Shown: positions 8,186-18,569 of the stretch, in pieces
How positions within the stretch are numbered: the stretch's first letter is position 1
Layout: every line of letters starts with the position of its first letter
Assembly: GCF_000512695.2 (NCBI RefSeq)
Contig: NZ_AZRW02000021.1
Span: 26,276 to 90,275, forward strand
Length of the DNA: 64,000 nucleotides
Direction: 5' to 3'
From: Pseudomonas sp. QTF5
GTDB taxonomy: Bacteria; Pseudomonadota; Gammaproteobacteria; Pseudomonadales; Pseudomonadaceae
Program-made: the position numbers and the translations under genes
Notes under the pieces: generated by a model
Told to the model about the DNA's origin: nothing
The model's input: the letters and a program-made list of their open reading frames with translations, nothing else
Databases searched by the model: none

Positions 8186-9102
8186 ATGTTGGCAGGCACC
8201 GGTGGAACCACGATTGGCTCGATCGGCGCGGCGACGAATTTTGGCGTCGGCAGGCCCATCATTTGTGCCAGCAGGTTACCCAGACGCGGACGCAGTTCCT
8301 GACGGTGAATGATCATGTCGATCGCACCGTGTTCCAGCAAGAACTCGCTGCGCTGGAAGCCTTCCGGCAGTTTTTCGCGAACGGTTTGTTCGATAACGCG
8401 CGGGCCGGCGAAACCGATCAGGGCTTTCGGCTCACCGACGATCACGTCGCCGAGCATCGCCAGGCTGGCGGAAACACCGCCGTAGACCGGGTCGGTCAGT
8501 ACCGAGATGAACGGAATGCCTTCTTCACGCAGACGCGCCAGCACCGCGGAGGTCTTGGCCATTTGCATCAGAGAGATCAGCGCTTCCTGCATCCGCGCAC
8601 CACCGGAGGCGGCGAAGCAGATCATCGGGCAACGGTTTTCCAGGGCGTAGTTGGCGGCGCGCACGAAGCGCTCACCGACGATGGCACCCATCGAACCACC
8701 CATGAAGGAGAATTCGAAGGCTGATACCACGACTGGCATGCCCAGCAAGGTGCCACTCATGGAGATCAATGCATCTTTTTCGCCGGTCTGCTTTTGCGCA
8801 GCGGTCAGGCGATCCTTGTACTTCTTGCCGTCGCGGAATTTCAGACGGTCAACCGGCTCCAGGTCCGCGCCCAGTTCGGCACGGCCGTCAGCGTCGAGGA
8901 AGATGTCAATGCGCGCGCGCGCGCCGATACGCATGTGGTGGTTGCACTTGGGGCAAACGTCCAGGGTCTTTTCCAGCTCTGGACGATACAGCACCGCCTC
9001 GCAAGACGGGCATTTGTGCCACAGACCTTCAGGCACCGAGCTCTTCTTGACCTCGGAACGCATGATCGAAGGGATCAGTTTGTCTACTAACCAGTTGCTC
9101 AT
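8182..9102 (-). CDS. accD: Acetyl-CoA carboxylase carboxyltransferase subunit beta AccD
   Basis: A 306-aa subunit of acetyl-CoA carboxylase, the committed step of fatty acid synthesis; it pairs with AccA. The N-terminal zinc ribbon is intact, with Cys31, Cys34, Cys50 and Cys53. The crotonase-fold carboxyltransferase domain follows, with SGTLLGMPVVV, ASGGARMQEALISLMQMAKT and GFAGPRVIEQTVRE. The C-terminus ends in a short proline-rich tail (IEPIVVPPVPANI) that varies between species. It is the first gene of the accD-folC block, and the 190-nt gap upstream probably holds its promoter. Confidence 0.97.
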   Translation of the reverse strand: MSNWLVDKLIPSIMRSEVKKSSVPEGLWHKCPSCEAVLYRPELEKTLDVCPKCNHHMRIGARARIDIFLDADGRAELGADLEPVDRLKFRDGKKYKDRLTAAQKQTGEKDALISMSGTLLGMPVVVSAFEFSFMGGSMGAIVGERFVRAANYALENRCPMICFAASGGARMQEALISLMQMAKTSAVLARLREEGIPFISVLTDPVYGGVSASLAMLGDVIVGEPKALIGFAGPRVIEQTVREKLPEGFQRSEFLLEHGAIDMIIHRQELRPRLGNLLAQMMGLPTPKFVAAPIEPIVVPPVPANI

Positions 9103-9292
9103 GCTTTCTTTCTCCAGTACCGGCGGCCCGAACGCTCTGGTTCGCAGCCCCGCGTATGCCCTTGAGCTAAATTCATGTGTGGCGATGATCGGCGGGTGGC
9201 CGGGTCAGCGAAACTGACCTTCGTACAACCCAAAAAATCCTCAGCCTCTTTTCTACCAAGCTGTGGACGGCGGCAGTCTGCCAGCCGTCACA

Positions 9293-9919
9293 TCATCGTA
9301 GGCTCCCGCGTACTGCTTTGATGAATGCCTGAATCTTTGCGTGATCCTTGATGCCCTTGCTCGCCTCTACTCCGCCACTGACGTCCACTGCGTAAGGCCG
9401 AACCCGGGCAATCGCCTCGGCGACGTTTTCCGGTGTCAAGCCGCCAGCCAGGATGATCGGCTTGCTCAGGCCTTGCGGTATCAATGACCAGTCAAAGGCT
9501 TCACCGGTACCGCCGGGAATGCCCTCGACATAGGTGTCGAGCAAGATCCCGCTGGCACTGGCGTAGGCATCGCAAGCGGCTGCGATGTCATCACCGGCCT
9601 TGACCCGCAACGCCTTGATGTATGGCCGATGCCAGCCTTCGCAGTCGGCCGCGGTCTCATCCCCATGGAACTGCAACAGGTCCAGCGGCACGGCATCGAG
9701 GATTTCCCCCAACTCGCAGCGGCTGGCATTGACGAACAAACCCACGGTGGTCACGAACGGCGGCAAAGCCTTGATGATCGCCCTCGCCTGCTGGAACGTC
9801 ACAGCCCGCGGGCTTTTGGCGTAGAACACAAATCCGATGGCATCGGCACCGGCCTCGACCGCCGCCAACGCATCCTCTATGCGGGTAATCCCACAAATTT
9901 TGCTGCGAACGGCTGACAT
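9293..9919 (-). CDS. trpF: Phosphoribosylanthranilate isomerase TrpF
   Basis: A 208-aa TIM barrel that carries out the third step of tryptophan synthesis, the Amadori rearrangement of phosphoribosylanthranilate. The general-base cysteine lies in KICGITR (residues 7-13). The general acid aspartate is in the LLDTYVEGIPGGTG loop (about residues 132-145). The phosphate site is formed by ILAGGLTPENV and the DVSGGVE strand. As in other pseudomonads it is separate from the other trp genes and sits between truA and accD. It probably shares a transcript with truA, 63 nt upstream. Confidence 0.96.
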   Translation of the reverse strand: MSAVRSKICGITRIEDALAAVEAGADAIGFVFYAKSPRAVTFQQARAIIKALPPFVTTVGLFVNASRCELGEILDAVPLDLLQFHGDETAADCEGWHRPYIKALRVKAGDDIAAACDAYASASGILLDTYVEGIPGGTGEAFDWSLIPQGLSKPIILAGGLTPENVAEAIARVRPYAVDVSGGVEASKGIKDHAKIQAFIKAVRGSLR

Positions 9920-9982
9920 GTCGATAGAACCTCAGGACAAATCCGGGAAAGTCCCGGATGGTAACAAAAGCGTTCGAGGGCG

Positions 9983-10807
9983 TCAGCCGTCAAGTTCCGA
10001 GAAGCCGGTGAGGAAGTGTGGGCCGATGTAACGCTCGGGCAGTTCGAACTCGTCGCGATACTCGACTTGCACCAGATACAGGCCGAATGGATGGGCCGTC
10101 ACCCCGCCGGACCGACGTACACGGCTTTCCAGGACTTCCTTCATCCACTCCGCGGGACGCTCGCCAGTACCGATGGTCATCAGCACCCCGGCGATGTTGC
10201 GCACCATGTGGTGCAGGAACGCGCTGGCGCGGATATCCAGCACGATCATTTTGCCATGGCGGGTTACGCGCAGGTGATGCAGCTCCTTGATCGGCGACTT
10301 GGCCTGGCACTGGCCGGCGCGGAATGCGCTGAAGTCGTGGGTGCCGACCAGATACCGAGCGGCCTCGGACATGCGCTCGACGTCCAGTGGACGGTGGTTC
10401 CAGGTGATTTCTTCGTTCAGGTGCGCCGGGCGGATCTGATCGTTGTAGATCACGTAGCGATAGCGCCGGGCAATGGCTTTGAACCGCGCATGGAAATCCG
10501 CCGGCATGACCTTGGCCCAACTGACGCTGACGTCGTGCGGCAAGTTGATGTTGGCGCCCATGACCCAGGCCTTCATCGAACGCTCGACCTGGGTATCGAA
10601 ATGCACCACCTGCCCGCAAGCATGCACACCGGCGTCGGTGCGCCCGGCGCAATGCAGCGACACGGGGGAGTCGGCGACTTTGGACAAGGCCTTTTCGAGG
10701 GTTTCCTGCACCGTGGCCACACCGGAGGCCTGACGCTGCCAGCCGCGATAGCGCGAACCTTTGTATTCAACGCCCAACGCAATCCGGAAAAAGCCGTCGG
10801 CCGCCAT
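9983..10807 (-). CDS. truA: tRNA pseudouridine(38-40) synthase TruA
   Basis: About 274 aa. The enzyme modifies uridines 38-40 in the anticodon stem-loop of many tRNAs. The catalytic aspartate is Asp58 in CAGRTDAGVHA. The family motifs KGSRYRGWQRQ (16-26), RRYRYVIYND and FLHHMVRNIAGVLMTIGTG are present. The ATG at 10807 is chosen, but no clear Shine-Dalgarno precedes it; in-frame TTG codons at 10834 and 10864 are alternatives, so the N-terminus is uncertain. The gene lies between fimV and trpF, as in P. aeruginosa. Confidence 0.95.
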   Translation of the reverse strand: MAADGFFRIALGVEYKGSRYRGWQRQASGVATVQETLEKALSKVADSPVSLHCAGRTDAGVHACGQVVHFDTQVERSMKAWVMGANINLPHDVSVSWAKVMPADFHARFKAIARRYRYVIYNDQIRPAHLNEEITWNHRPLDVERMSEAARYLVGTHDFSAFRAGQCQAKSPIKELHHLRVTRHGKMIVLDIRASAFLHHMVRNIAGVLMTIGTGERPAEWMKEVLESRVRRSGGVTAHPFGLYLVQVEYRDEFELPERYIGPHFLTGFSELDG

Positions 10808-10864
10808 TTCGGCGGCCGGATTATCTATATTTGCCAAGGGGTGACAGCCTGCTGATCTACGCAA

Positions 10865-11331
10865 AGGCAGGCATTATAAGGCCGCCGGACCGGGATGCCA
10901 GAGCCGCGTGATCTTCGTGCTCTACCCGACCGGTGCAATGCCGGATTTGATGTTGAACGCGATGCCTTCATCGCGAGCAGGCTCGCTCCCACAGGGGATT
11001 GGCGCCCGGCGCAAATAATGCAGGCAACCCCGATCAAATGTGGGAGCGGGCTTGCTCGCGAAAGCGGAGTAACTGCCTCCATGGATGTTGAATGGGATAC
11101 CCCCTTCGCGAGCAAGCCCGCTCCCACAGGTAATTGGTGTCAGCCGCAAATAATGTGGACAACCCTGACCGGGGGGGATTGGTGTCTGGCGCAAATAATG
11201 CGAACAAACCCGATCCAATGTAGGAGCGAGGCTTGCCCGCGAAGGCGATCCAACAGGCGCCATCGCATCACCGCCCAAACAAAAACGGCAGCCTCGATGG
11301 GCTGCCGTTTTGTTTATGCCTTACCGATGAC
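10865..11331. repeat. REP cluster between fimV and truA
   Basis: This 467-bp gap has no convincing gene. It carries four REP elements (about 10966-10994, 11040-11068, 11104-11128 and 11220-11244) in alternating orientation. Three degenerate copies of a second motif, centred on GCGCAAATAATG, lie between them (about 10995-11039, 11129-11170 and 11171-11219). The right end holds the fimV terminator. Confidence 0.85.
11281..11312 (-). terminator. Terminator after fimV
   Basis: An ACGGCAGCC / GGCTGCCGT stem is flanked by A and T runs on both sides. It lies just downstream of the fimV stop when read leftward and could act in both directions. Confidence 0.8.
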
Positions 11332-13956
11332 TCACGCCAGACGCGAGAGCATTTCCTTGGCTTCGCTCTTCTGACCGACATCACCCTCGGTCACCACCTC
11401 ATTGAGGATGTCCCTAGCGCCGTCGTTGTCGCCCATGTCGATGTAGGCCTGGGCCAGATCGAGCTTTGTGGCGACTTCGTCGGTGCCGGAGAGGAAATCG
11501 AAGTCCGGCTCATCAGCCGCGGAGGCCAAGGCGTCTTCGGCGGTGAAGCTCGGCTCGCCAAGGCTCTGGGACAGACGATCCAGCTCGGCATTGACGTCGT
11601 TGAGTTCGTTTTCGAAGGCGTCAGGCTGATCCGGGGCGGCATCCATTTCATCGGCCAGTGACAGATCGAAATCCGCAGGCAACTCCAGGTCGTCGAGCGT
11701 CGGCTCGGTCACGGGCGACGCTTCGGCGGCGGGCAAATCCTTGAGATCTTCATCCAGACTCAGCAGGAAGTCGTCTTCGGCCAGCGTTTCCGGGGAGGCA
11801 TTGCCGCCCAGATCCATGTCCAGGTCGAAGTCCGACAGATCGTCGAGGTTTTCCTTGATTTCAGTCTGTTGCTGCAACACCGACTCAAAGCTCAGGTCGT
11901 CGTCCAGCGGAAACCCGTCCAGCTCAGCCACCGGTTCTGGATCTGGCGCCGGTGCTGGTGCGGGCTCTAGCTCTGGGCCCGCCGCAACAACTTGCGCGAT
12001 AGGAGCAGCCACATCCAGATCGTCCAGGCTCAGATCGAAGGCGCTATCAAAGTCGGACAATGCAGGTTCCGGGGCTTGCGGTTCGTCCAGTAGCAGCTCC
12101 TTGACGTATTGCGCATCCAGCTCGGCGGCGATGGCGGCGGCAGCCAGACCGCTGGCCGCCACAACCGCCATGGCCGGGAAGCGGCTTTTCAACTCTTCGA
12201 CGCGGGCGAAGTTGTCGCCGTTGGCCACCAGCTGACGCTCCTGGACGACGAACGCATCGCGGTCGCCCTGCTGACCGTAGACTTCCATCAGCTTCAAGCG
12301 CAGGTCACTGCGCTGTGGCTCTTGCTTGATCGCGTCTTCCAGCAAGGCGGCGGCCTGATTCAGACGACCGCCTGCAATGTGCGACTGCGCCTGAGCCAGT
12401 ACGCTGTCAGAGCGCTCGGCGGCAGGCGATATCAGTGGCGCAGCAATCGGCGGCGTCATCACAACCGGAGCAATCACCGGGGCTGGTGCAGGGGCAGGCG
12501 TTGGCGCGGTCGCAAGTTTCACGCTCGGCGGCGGAACCTCCAAACCTTCGAAGCTGCTTTCCGGCAGGTCCTGGTCGACGGAGAACTCTTGCTCCTCCTC
12601 CAGGGCACGGGCCATGCGCAGATGCTTCTCAGCCTCTTGCTGAGCTTTGCGGCGACGGGCCAGCAACAGCAGCAAGAGCAGCAGCACCACCGCACCGCCA
12701 CCCACCAGACCGAGCAGAATCGGATTGGTCAGCAGCTCGTTGAACTTCTGATCGTCGGATGCGACAGGCGTCGGCTCGACGGCTTGCGGTGCAGCAGCCT
12801 CTGGCGCAGGTGTTGCCGGAGCCGCGTCCGCTGGCGTTGCCGCAGGACTGGCCGCCAGCTCAGCCGACATCGCCGGAGCGCTCGTAGCCGGTGCCGCGCC
12901 GCCTTCGGCCTGCAGTTTGGCCAGCTGATTGTTCTTCAATTCGATCAGGCGCTGCAGCTTGTCCACCTGACTTTGCAGATCGCTCATGCGGCTTTTCAGC
13001 TCAGCATTGTCACGACGAGTGGTGTCGAGGCTTTCCTGGGTGACAGCCAGTTTGTTGCTCAACGCTTTCGCATCACCAGCGGCACCTTTGCCACCCTTGC
13101 CGGTGTCGGCAGAGACCAGGCTCAGTTTGTCGGCGGCGGCTTGCGATGAAGCACCTTCACCGCGAGTGCGCTTGGTGGCATCGAGTTGCTGCTGACCGGT
13201 TCCAGGTTTCGCCACGTAGCGACGACCCTGACGCCACGCGGTGTTCTGCGCGGCAACCTCAGCGATGGCCTTGGGTTGCGGCAGGTGGGAGCTCTGTACC
13301 TGATCAGGCAAACGCAGCACCTGACCGGTTTTCAGTCGGTTGATGTTGCCGTCGATAAAGGCATCCGGGTTCAGCGCCTGGATGGCCAGCATAGTCTGCT
13401 GGATCGAACCGCCATTACGCGCCTTCGCGGCGATTTCCCATAGGGTATCGCGCGGCGTGGTGGTGTATTGCGACGATTTGGTAGCGCCGGTGACTGGCGC
13501 GGTCACCGCTTGGGCTGGCGCCGGTTGCGTGGCGGCGTCGGCGGTCTGCGGCGAGAATTTGGACGGATCGAGCAGCACGCTGTAATCGCGCAGCAGACGA
13601 CCGTTGGGCCACATCACCTGAACCAGGAACTTCACCATCGGTTCGGACAGGGGTTTGCTGGACGTGACGCGCAGGATGCTTTTGCCGCTGGCGTTAAGTA
13701 CCGGGGTAAAGGTCAGGTCATTGAGAAACGCCTGGCGATCGACACCAGCCTTGGCGAAATCTTCGGGCGAGGCCAGGCTCGGCACCACTTCGGCGGCCGT
13801 GAGGTCCTTGACGTCGAGCAACTCGATTTCTGCGACCAGAGGCTGGTTCAGCGTCGATTTCAGGGTCAGTTCCCCGAGCCCGAGGGCATGCGCCATACCG
13901 GAGGACAGCGCCGAGGCGGCCGCTATTGCTAACACCAGTTTGCGAACTTGAACCAT
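11332..13956 (-). CDS. fimV: FimV/HubP-family polar landmark protein
   Basis: An 874-aa inner-membrane, peptidoglycan-binding protein. A signal peptide (cut after about MAHA-LG, residue 24-25) and the FimV N-terminal region lead to a LysM domain at about 163-217 (YTTTPRDTLWEIAAKAR). A coiled coil spans about 299-350 and a transmembrane helix about 412-433. A long acidic cytoplasmic region rich in Asp/Leu/Ser (about 600-820) ends in a TPR-like FimV C-terminal domain (AQAYIDMGDNDGARDILNEV). In P. aeruginosa FimV controls type IV pili, twitching and cAMP signalling at the pole. Length is normal for the family. Confidence 0.94.
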   Translation of the reverse strand: MVQVRKLVLAIAAASALSSGMAHALGLGELTLKSTLNQPLVAEIELLDVKDLTAAEVVPSLASPEDFAKAGVDRQAFLNDLTFTPVLNASGKSILRVTSSKPLSEPMVKFLVQVMWPNGRLLRDYSVLLDPSKFSPQTADAATQPAPAQAVTAPVTGATKSSQYTTTPRDTLWEIAAKARNGGSIQQTMLAIQALNPDAFIDGNINRLKTGQVLRLPDQVQSSHLPQPKAIAEVAAQNTAWRQGRRYVAKPGTGQQQLDATKRTRGEGASSQAAADKLSLVSADTGKGGKGAAGDAKALSNKLAVTQESLDTTRRDNAELKSRMSDLQSQVDKLQRLIELKNNQLAKLQAEGGAAPATSAPAMSAELAASPAATPADAAPATPAPEAAAPQAVEPTPVASDDQKFNELLTNPILLGLVGGGAVVLLLLLLLLARRRKAQQEAEKHLRMARALEEEQEFSVDQDLPESSFEGLEVPPPSVKLATAPTPAPAPAPVIAPVVMTPPIAAPLISPAAERSDSVLAQAQSHIAGGRLNQAAALLEDAIKQEPQRSDLRLKLMEVYGQQGDRDAFVVQERQLVANGDNFARVEELKSRFPAMAVVAASGLAAAAIAAELDAQYVKELLLDEPQAPEPALSDFDSAFDLSLDDLDVAAPIAQVVAAGPELEPAPAPAPDPEPVAELDGFPLDDDLSFESVLQQQTEIKENLDDLSDFDLDMDLGGNASPETLAEDDFLLSLDEDLKDLPAAEASPVTEPTLDDLELPADFDLSLADEMDAAPDQPDAFENELNDVNAELDRLSQSLGEPSFTAEDALASAADEPDFDFLSGTDEVATKLDLAQAYIDMGDNDGARDILNEVVTEGDVGQKSEAKEMLSRLA

Positions 13957-14164
13957 AACCTCTTCCTTTGTTTGAACATTCCTCGGCCAGCGAGAAGGTG
14001 TTGATTGCCGCTGCCGTAAGGCATTGCGCGCGGCGACGAAGGGTCGTCGCGCGCGATCATTTCATTCATGCAATGGGAAGCCCTGCGGGGTGGCTCACCT
14101 TAAGCATTCCGGCCAAGCATGACGCTCGACGGGAATCATTCAATAAATTGTTGCCAAGTATCTT

Positions 14165-15175
14165 TTACAGCAGGTCTTTTATCAACAATTCAGCCACCTG
14201 CACAGCATTGAGCGCGGCCCCTTTGCGTACGTTATCTGACGTCAGCCACACATTAAGTTCCGCCGGGTCGTCGATCCCGCTGCGAACCCGACCAACGTAA
14301 ACCACGTCCTGCCCTACCGCATCGCCTACCGGGGTCGGGTAATCGCCCGCCTCGACCAGTTCGATACCGGGCGCCGCTTCCAGGGCTGCGTTGACTTTCG
14401 CCAGATCGACAGCGCTCGACGACTGCAAGGTCACGCTAAAGCTATCGCCGAAAAACACCGGAGCTTGAATGCAAGTGACGGAAATCTTTAATAACGGCAG
14501 CGCCATGACCTGACGCAACTCGCGCACCAGGCGTTTTTCCAGCAGCGTATGACCTTGAGTATCAGGCGTACCGACTTGCGCCAGCAGGTTGAAAGCCATC
14601 TGCCGATCAAAGAAAGCTGGCTCCAGCGGGCGCACATTGAGCAGCTCGGCGGTTTGCCGGGCCAGCTCGGTAACCGCTTCGCGACCTTGGGCAGACACCG
14701 CCAGACTGGCAGTCAGGCTGATGCGCTGCAGGTCGAGCACATCGAGTAACGGTGCCAGCACCACCGCCAGCGTCGTCGCCGAAGGGCTTGGGCTGCTGAC
14801 CTGGAAGGGCTTTTTCAGACCGCTCAGGATTTCAGCATTGGCCTCGGGCACCACTTGCGGCGCTTGGTCGGCCGGCAAGGCGCCGGACAGATCGATCAGC
14901 GAGCAACCGGCGGCCGTGGCACGCGGAGCGAAACTGAGGGTCACCGCCGGGCCGGCGGCAAAGAACACCAACTGGACTTTGCTGAAATCGAATTCATCGA
15001 CTTCCCGCACCCGCACGTTCTTGCCGCGAAACGGTACCGAATGCCCGGCCGATTCACTGCTCGCCAGCAGGTGCAGGTTAGCGACCGGAAAATCCCGCTC
15101 TTCGAGAATCTGGACGAGTGTTTCGCCGACAGTACCGGTGGCGCCGATCACGGCAATATCAAAGGACTGGCTCAT
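14165..15175 (-). CDS. Aspartate-semialdehyde-dehydrogenase-like protein lacking the catalytic cysteine (Usg-like)
   Basis: 336 aa from the ATG at 15175; an upstream in-frame extension runs through a REP palindrome and is not used. The N-terminal Rossmann motif IGATGTVGETL (residues 9-20) and overall length match Asd. Where Asd has its active-site cysteine, this protein reads QVSSPSPSATT (125-135), so the nucleophile is missing. The paralogue next to true asd is conserved in pseudomonads as I recall, and resembles E. coli Usg. Dehydrogenase activity is therefore unlikely; its role is unknown. It lies upstream of fimV on the same strand. Confidence 0.88.
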   Translation of the reverse strand: MSQSFDIAVIGATGTVGETLVQILEERDFPVANLHLLASSESAGHSVPFRGKNVRVREVDEFDFSKVQLVFFAAGPAVTLSFAPRATAAGCSLIDLSGALPADQAPQVVPEANAEILSGLKKPFQVSSPSPSATTLAVVLAPLLDVLDLQRISLTASLAVSAQGREAVTELARQTAELLNVRPLEPAFFDRQMAFNLLAQVGTPDTQGHTLLEKRLVRELRQVMALPLLKISVTCIQAPVFFGDSFSVTLQSSSAVDLAKVNAALEAAPGIELVEAGDYPTPVGDAVGQDVVYVGRVRSGIDDPAELNVWLTSDNVRKGAALNAVQVAELLIKDLL

Positions 15176-15251
15176 GGTTCTACCTCTGGCGAAACGGGGG
15201 GAGCGGCACTTTACCGGGTGGTTGGCAGTGAGGCAATTCACGCCCCATCCT

Positions 15252-15282
15252 GATCGTTCCCACGCTCTGCGTGGGAACGATC
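15252..15282. repeat. Perfect 14-bp palindromic repeat (REP-type)
   Basis: GATCGTTCCCACGC and its exact complement are separated by three bases. This palindrome is a common dispersed repeat in fluorescent pseudomonads and lies between asd and its paralogue. Confidence 0.85.
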
Positions 15283-15289
15283 GGTGCGC

Positions 15290-15321
15290 AAAAAAAAACC
15301 GCACCTCTTTCAAGGCGCGGG
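15290..15321 (-). terminator. Terminator after asd
   Basis: Read leftward, CCGCGCC / GGTGCGG forms a 7-bp stem with one G-T pair, followed by at least eight T residues. It closes the leucine-asd transcript about 20 bp after the asd stop. Confidence 0.8.
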
Positions 15322-15341
15322 TTCTTCATTACATCAATCGA

Positions 15342-16454
15342 TCAACGCTCAAGCAAAATCCGCAGCATGCGGCGCAGCGGTTCGGCCGCGCCCCACAGCA
15401 ATTGGTCGCCGACGGTGAAGGCACCGACGAACTGCGACCCCATGTTCAGTTTGCGCAGACGGCCGACTGGTACGTTCAGGGTGCCGGTGACTTTCGTCGG
15501 GCTCAGCTCCTGCATGCTGATCTCACGGTTGTTCGGCACCAGCTTGACCCATGGGTTGTGCTGGCTGATCAGCCCTTCGATGTCGGCGATCGGCACGTCT
15601 TTGTTCAACTTGATGGTCAGCGCCTGGCTGTGGCAGCGCATGGCGCCGATGCGCACGCAGATGCCATCCACCGGGATCGGGCTCTTGAAGCGACCGAGGA
15701 TCTTGTTGGTCTCGGCCTGGGCCTTCCACTCTTCGCGGCTCTGACCGTTCGGCAGTTCCTTGTCGATCCACGGGATCAGGCTGCCAGCCAGCGGTACGCC
15801 GAAGTTTTCGGTCGGGTACGCGTCGCTGCGCATGGCTTCGGCGACACGGCGGTCGATGTCGAGGATGGCGCTAGCCGGGTCGGCCAGTTGATCGGCGACA
15901 GCGGTGTGGGTCACACCCATTTGCTTGATCAGTTCACGCATGTGCTGCGCGCCGCCACCGGAGGCCGCCTGATAGGTCATGGCGCTCATCCACTCGACCA
16001 GACCGGCTTCGAACAGGCCGCCCAGGCCCATCAGCATCAGGCTGACGGTGCAGTTGCCGCCGATGTAGTTCTTGGTGCCCGCGTCGAGCTGCTGGTCGAT
16101 GACCTTGCGGTTCACCGGGTCCAGCACGATCACTGCGTCATCCTGCATGCGCAGGCTGGAAGCGGCGTCGATCCAGTAACCCTGCCAGCCGGCTTCACGC
16201 AGTTTCGGGAAGACTTCGCTGGTGTAGTCGCCACCCTGGCAGGTCAGAATCACGTCGAGGGTTTTCAGCTCTTCAATGCTGTAAGCGTCCTTGAGCGGAG
16301 CAATGTCCTTGCCCACGGACGGGCCTTGGCCACCGACATTGGAAGTGGTGAAAAACACCGGCTCGATAAGATCGAAATCCTGCTCTTCCAGCATCCGCTG
16401 CATGAGCACGGAACCGACCATACCGCGCCAACCGATCAGACCTACACGTTTCAT
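15342..16454 (-). CDS. asd: Aspartate-semialdehyde dehydrogenase Asd
   Basis: A 370-aa enzyme that reduces aspartyl phosphate to aspartate semialdehyde, the branch point to lysine, diaminopimelate, methionine and threonine. The NADP-binding motif GWRGMVGSVLMQRM starts at residue 8. The catalytic Cys135 lies in GGNCTVSLML, and the substrate-binding arginine and histidine segment IGAMRCHSQALTIKL is present. It is 68 nt downstream of leuB on the same strand, so it probably shares the leucine transcript; a terminator follows. Confidence 0.97.
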   Translation of the reverse strand: MKRVGLIGWRGMVGSVLMQRMLEEQDFDLIEPVFFTTSNVGGQGPSVGKDIAPLKDAYSIEELKTLDVILTCQGGDYTSEVFPKLREAGWQGYWIDAASSLRMQDDAVIVLDPVNRKVIDQQLDAGTKNYIGGNCTVSLMLMGLGGLFEAGLVEWMSAMTYQAASGGGAQHMRELIKQMGVTHTAVADQLADPASAILDIDRRVAEAMRSDAYPTENFGVPLAGSLIPWIDKELPNGQSREEWKAQAETNKILGRFKSPIPVDGICVRIGAMRCHSQALTIKLNKDVPIADIEGLISQHNPWVKLVPNNREISMQELSPTKVTGTLNVPVGRLRKLNMGSQFVGAFTVGDQLLWGAAEPLRRMLRILLER

Positions 16455-16522
16455 CGCAACTACACCTTCTTGAAAAGTGGGCCGCTGCTTTCATGGTTGA
16501 AAGTCGCAGCGGGCCAGAGAGA

Positions 16523-17605
<1,083 letters not shown>

Positions 17606-17664
17606 GCTTTCCTCATGTCATCAGTCGGCACGCCCTTGGGCGTACCCGGAAAAAGTCTTGGCGC

Positions 17665-18432
17665 TTATCGTTCAGCCATCAGCACCAGCACATCTGTACT
17701 GAACGAACCATCGGCCTCAATCTCGAAATATTCGCGAACTTCATTGCCCATCGATTGCTGCAACTCGCGGATTGCCGCGCGCATCACCTGCGGCGTACGC
17801 ATGCGCTCAACCCAGGACGTGTATTCAAGGCGCAGCCGTTGGCGCGTGGTGCTGCGGGTATGCAATCCCGCCTCGCTGATCTGACGCAACCACTCGCCCG
17901 CAGAATAATCGCGCACGTGACTGGTGTCGCGCAGCACTTCGACGCTTTGCAGGTAAGTGTCGAACAACGGGCTGCCCGGTGACAACACATCAATGAACGC
18001 CGCCACCCCGCCCGGCTTCAGCACCCGGCGAACTTCGCGCAGGGCCAGCCCGAGGTCGCTCCAATGGTGCGCCGAATAACGACTGAAGACGAAATCGAAC
18101 TCGCCATCGGCGAACGGCAGGCGCTCGGCGGCACCCAGTACGGTGGACACGTTGCTCAAGCCGCGATCGACGGCCGCAGCGGCCACCACGTCGAGCATCT
18201 GTTGAGACAGGTCGTAAGCCACCACTTCCTTGACCAGCGAAGCCACATGAAAACTCACATGACCAGCGCCGCAACCCAAGTCCAGCACACGGGCATCGCC
18301 CTGCCCTGCCAGTTCAGCCTGTAGCAGCGCGAACTCAGTGCCTTGAGCGTGTACGGCGCTGCTCAGGTAGGCCGAGGCCTGTTCACCGAATTGCTTTTGT
18401 ACTACCTGACTGTGTGGGGCGGTGCTGGTCAT
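17665..18432 (-). CDS. Class I SAM-dependent methyltransferase embedded in the leu cluster
   Basis: 255 aa from the ATG at 18432; an upstream in-frame extension reads through a REP element and is rejected. The SAM-binding motif VLDLGCGAGHVSFHVA lies at about residues 48-63, followed by the acidic residue of motif II and FSRYSAHHWSDLGLALREVRRVLKPGG, as in UbiE/MenG-type enzymes. No quinone pathway gene is nearby. It lies between leuD and leuB, as I recall for P. aeruginosa too. The substrate is unknown; the conserved location hints at a link to leucine-regulated metabolism, but nothing in the sequence proves it. Confidence 0.9.
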   Translation of the reverse strand: MTSTAPHSQVVQKQFGEQASAYLSSAVHAQGTEFALLQAELAGQGDARVLDLGCGAGHVSFHVASLVKEVVAYDLSQQMLDVVAAAAVDRGLSNVSTVLGAAERLPFADGEFDFVFSRYSAHHWSDLGLALREVRRVLKPGGVAAFIDVLSPGSPLFDTYLQSVEVLRDTSHVRDYSAGEWLRQISEAGLHTRSTTRQRLRLEYTSWVERMRTPQVMRAAIRELQQSMGNEVREYFEIEADGSFSTDVLVLMAER

Positions 18433-18464
18433 AGTTATGTCCTGATATTTGTGTTGTCTGATCT

Positions 18465-18542
18465 GCCGTCTTCGCGAGCAAGCCCGCTCCCACATTTGAA
18501 ATGCAATCCAATGTGGGAGCGGGCTTGCTCGCGAAGAGGCCG
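18465..18542. repeat. REPIN (inverted REP pair)
   Basis: Two REP elements in opposite orientation are separated by about 18 bp. Together they can form a long hairpin in the leuD-methyltransferase gap. Confidence 0.9.
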
Positions 18543-18569
18543 GCCCTACCTACATCAATTTCGGATCAA

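Noticed and set aside
10865..11260. Possible CRISPR array
   Set aside because: The repeats are inverted REP elements with irregular spacing and repeated spacers, not direct repeats with unique spacers; no cas gene is near.
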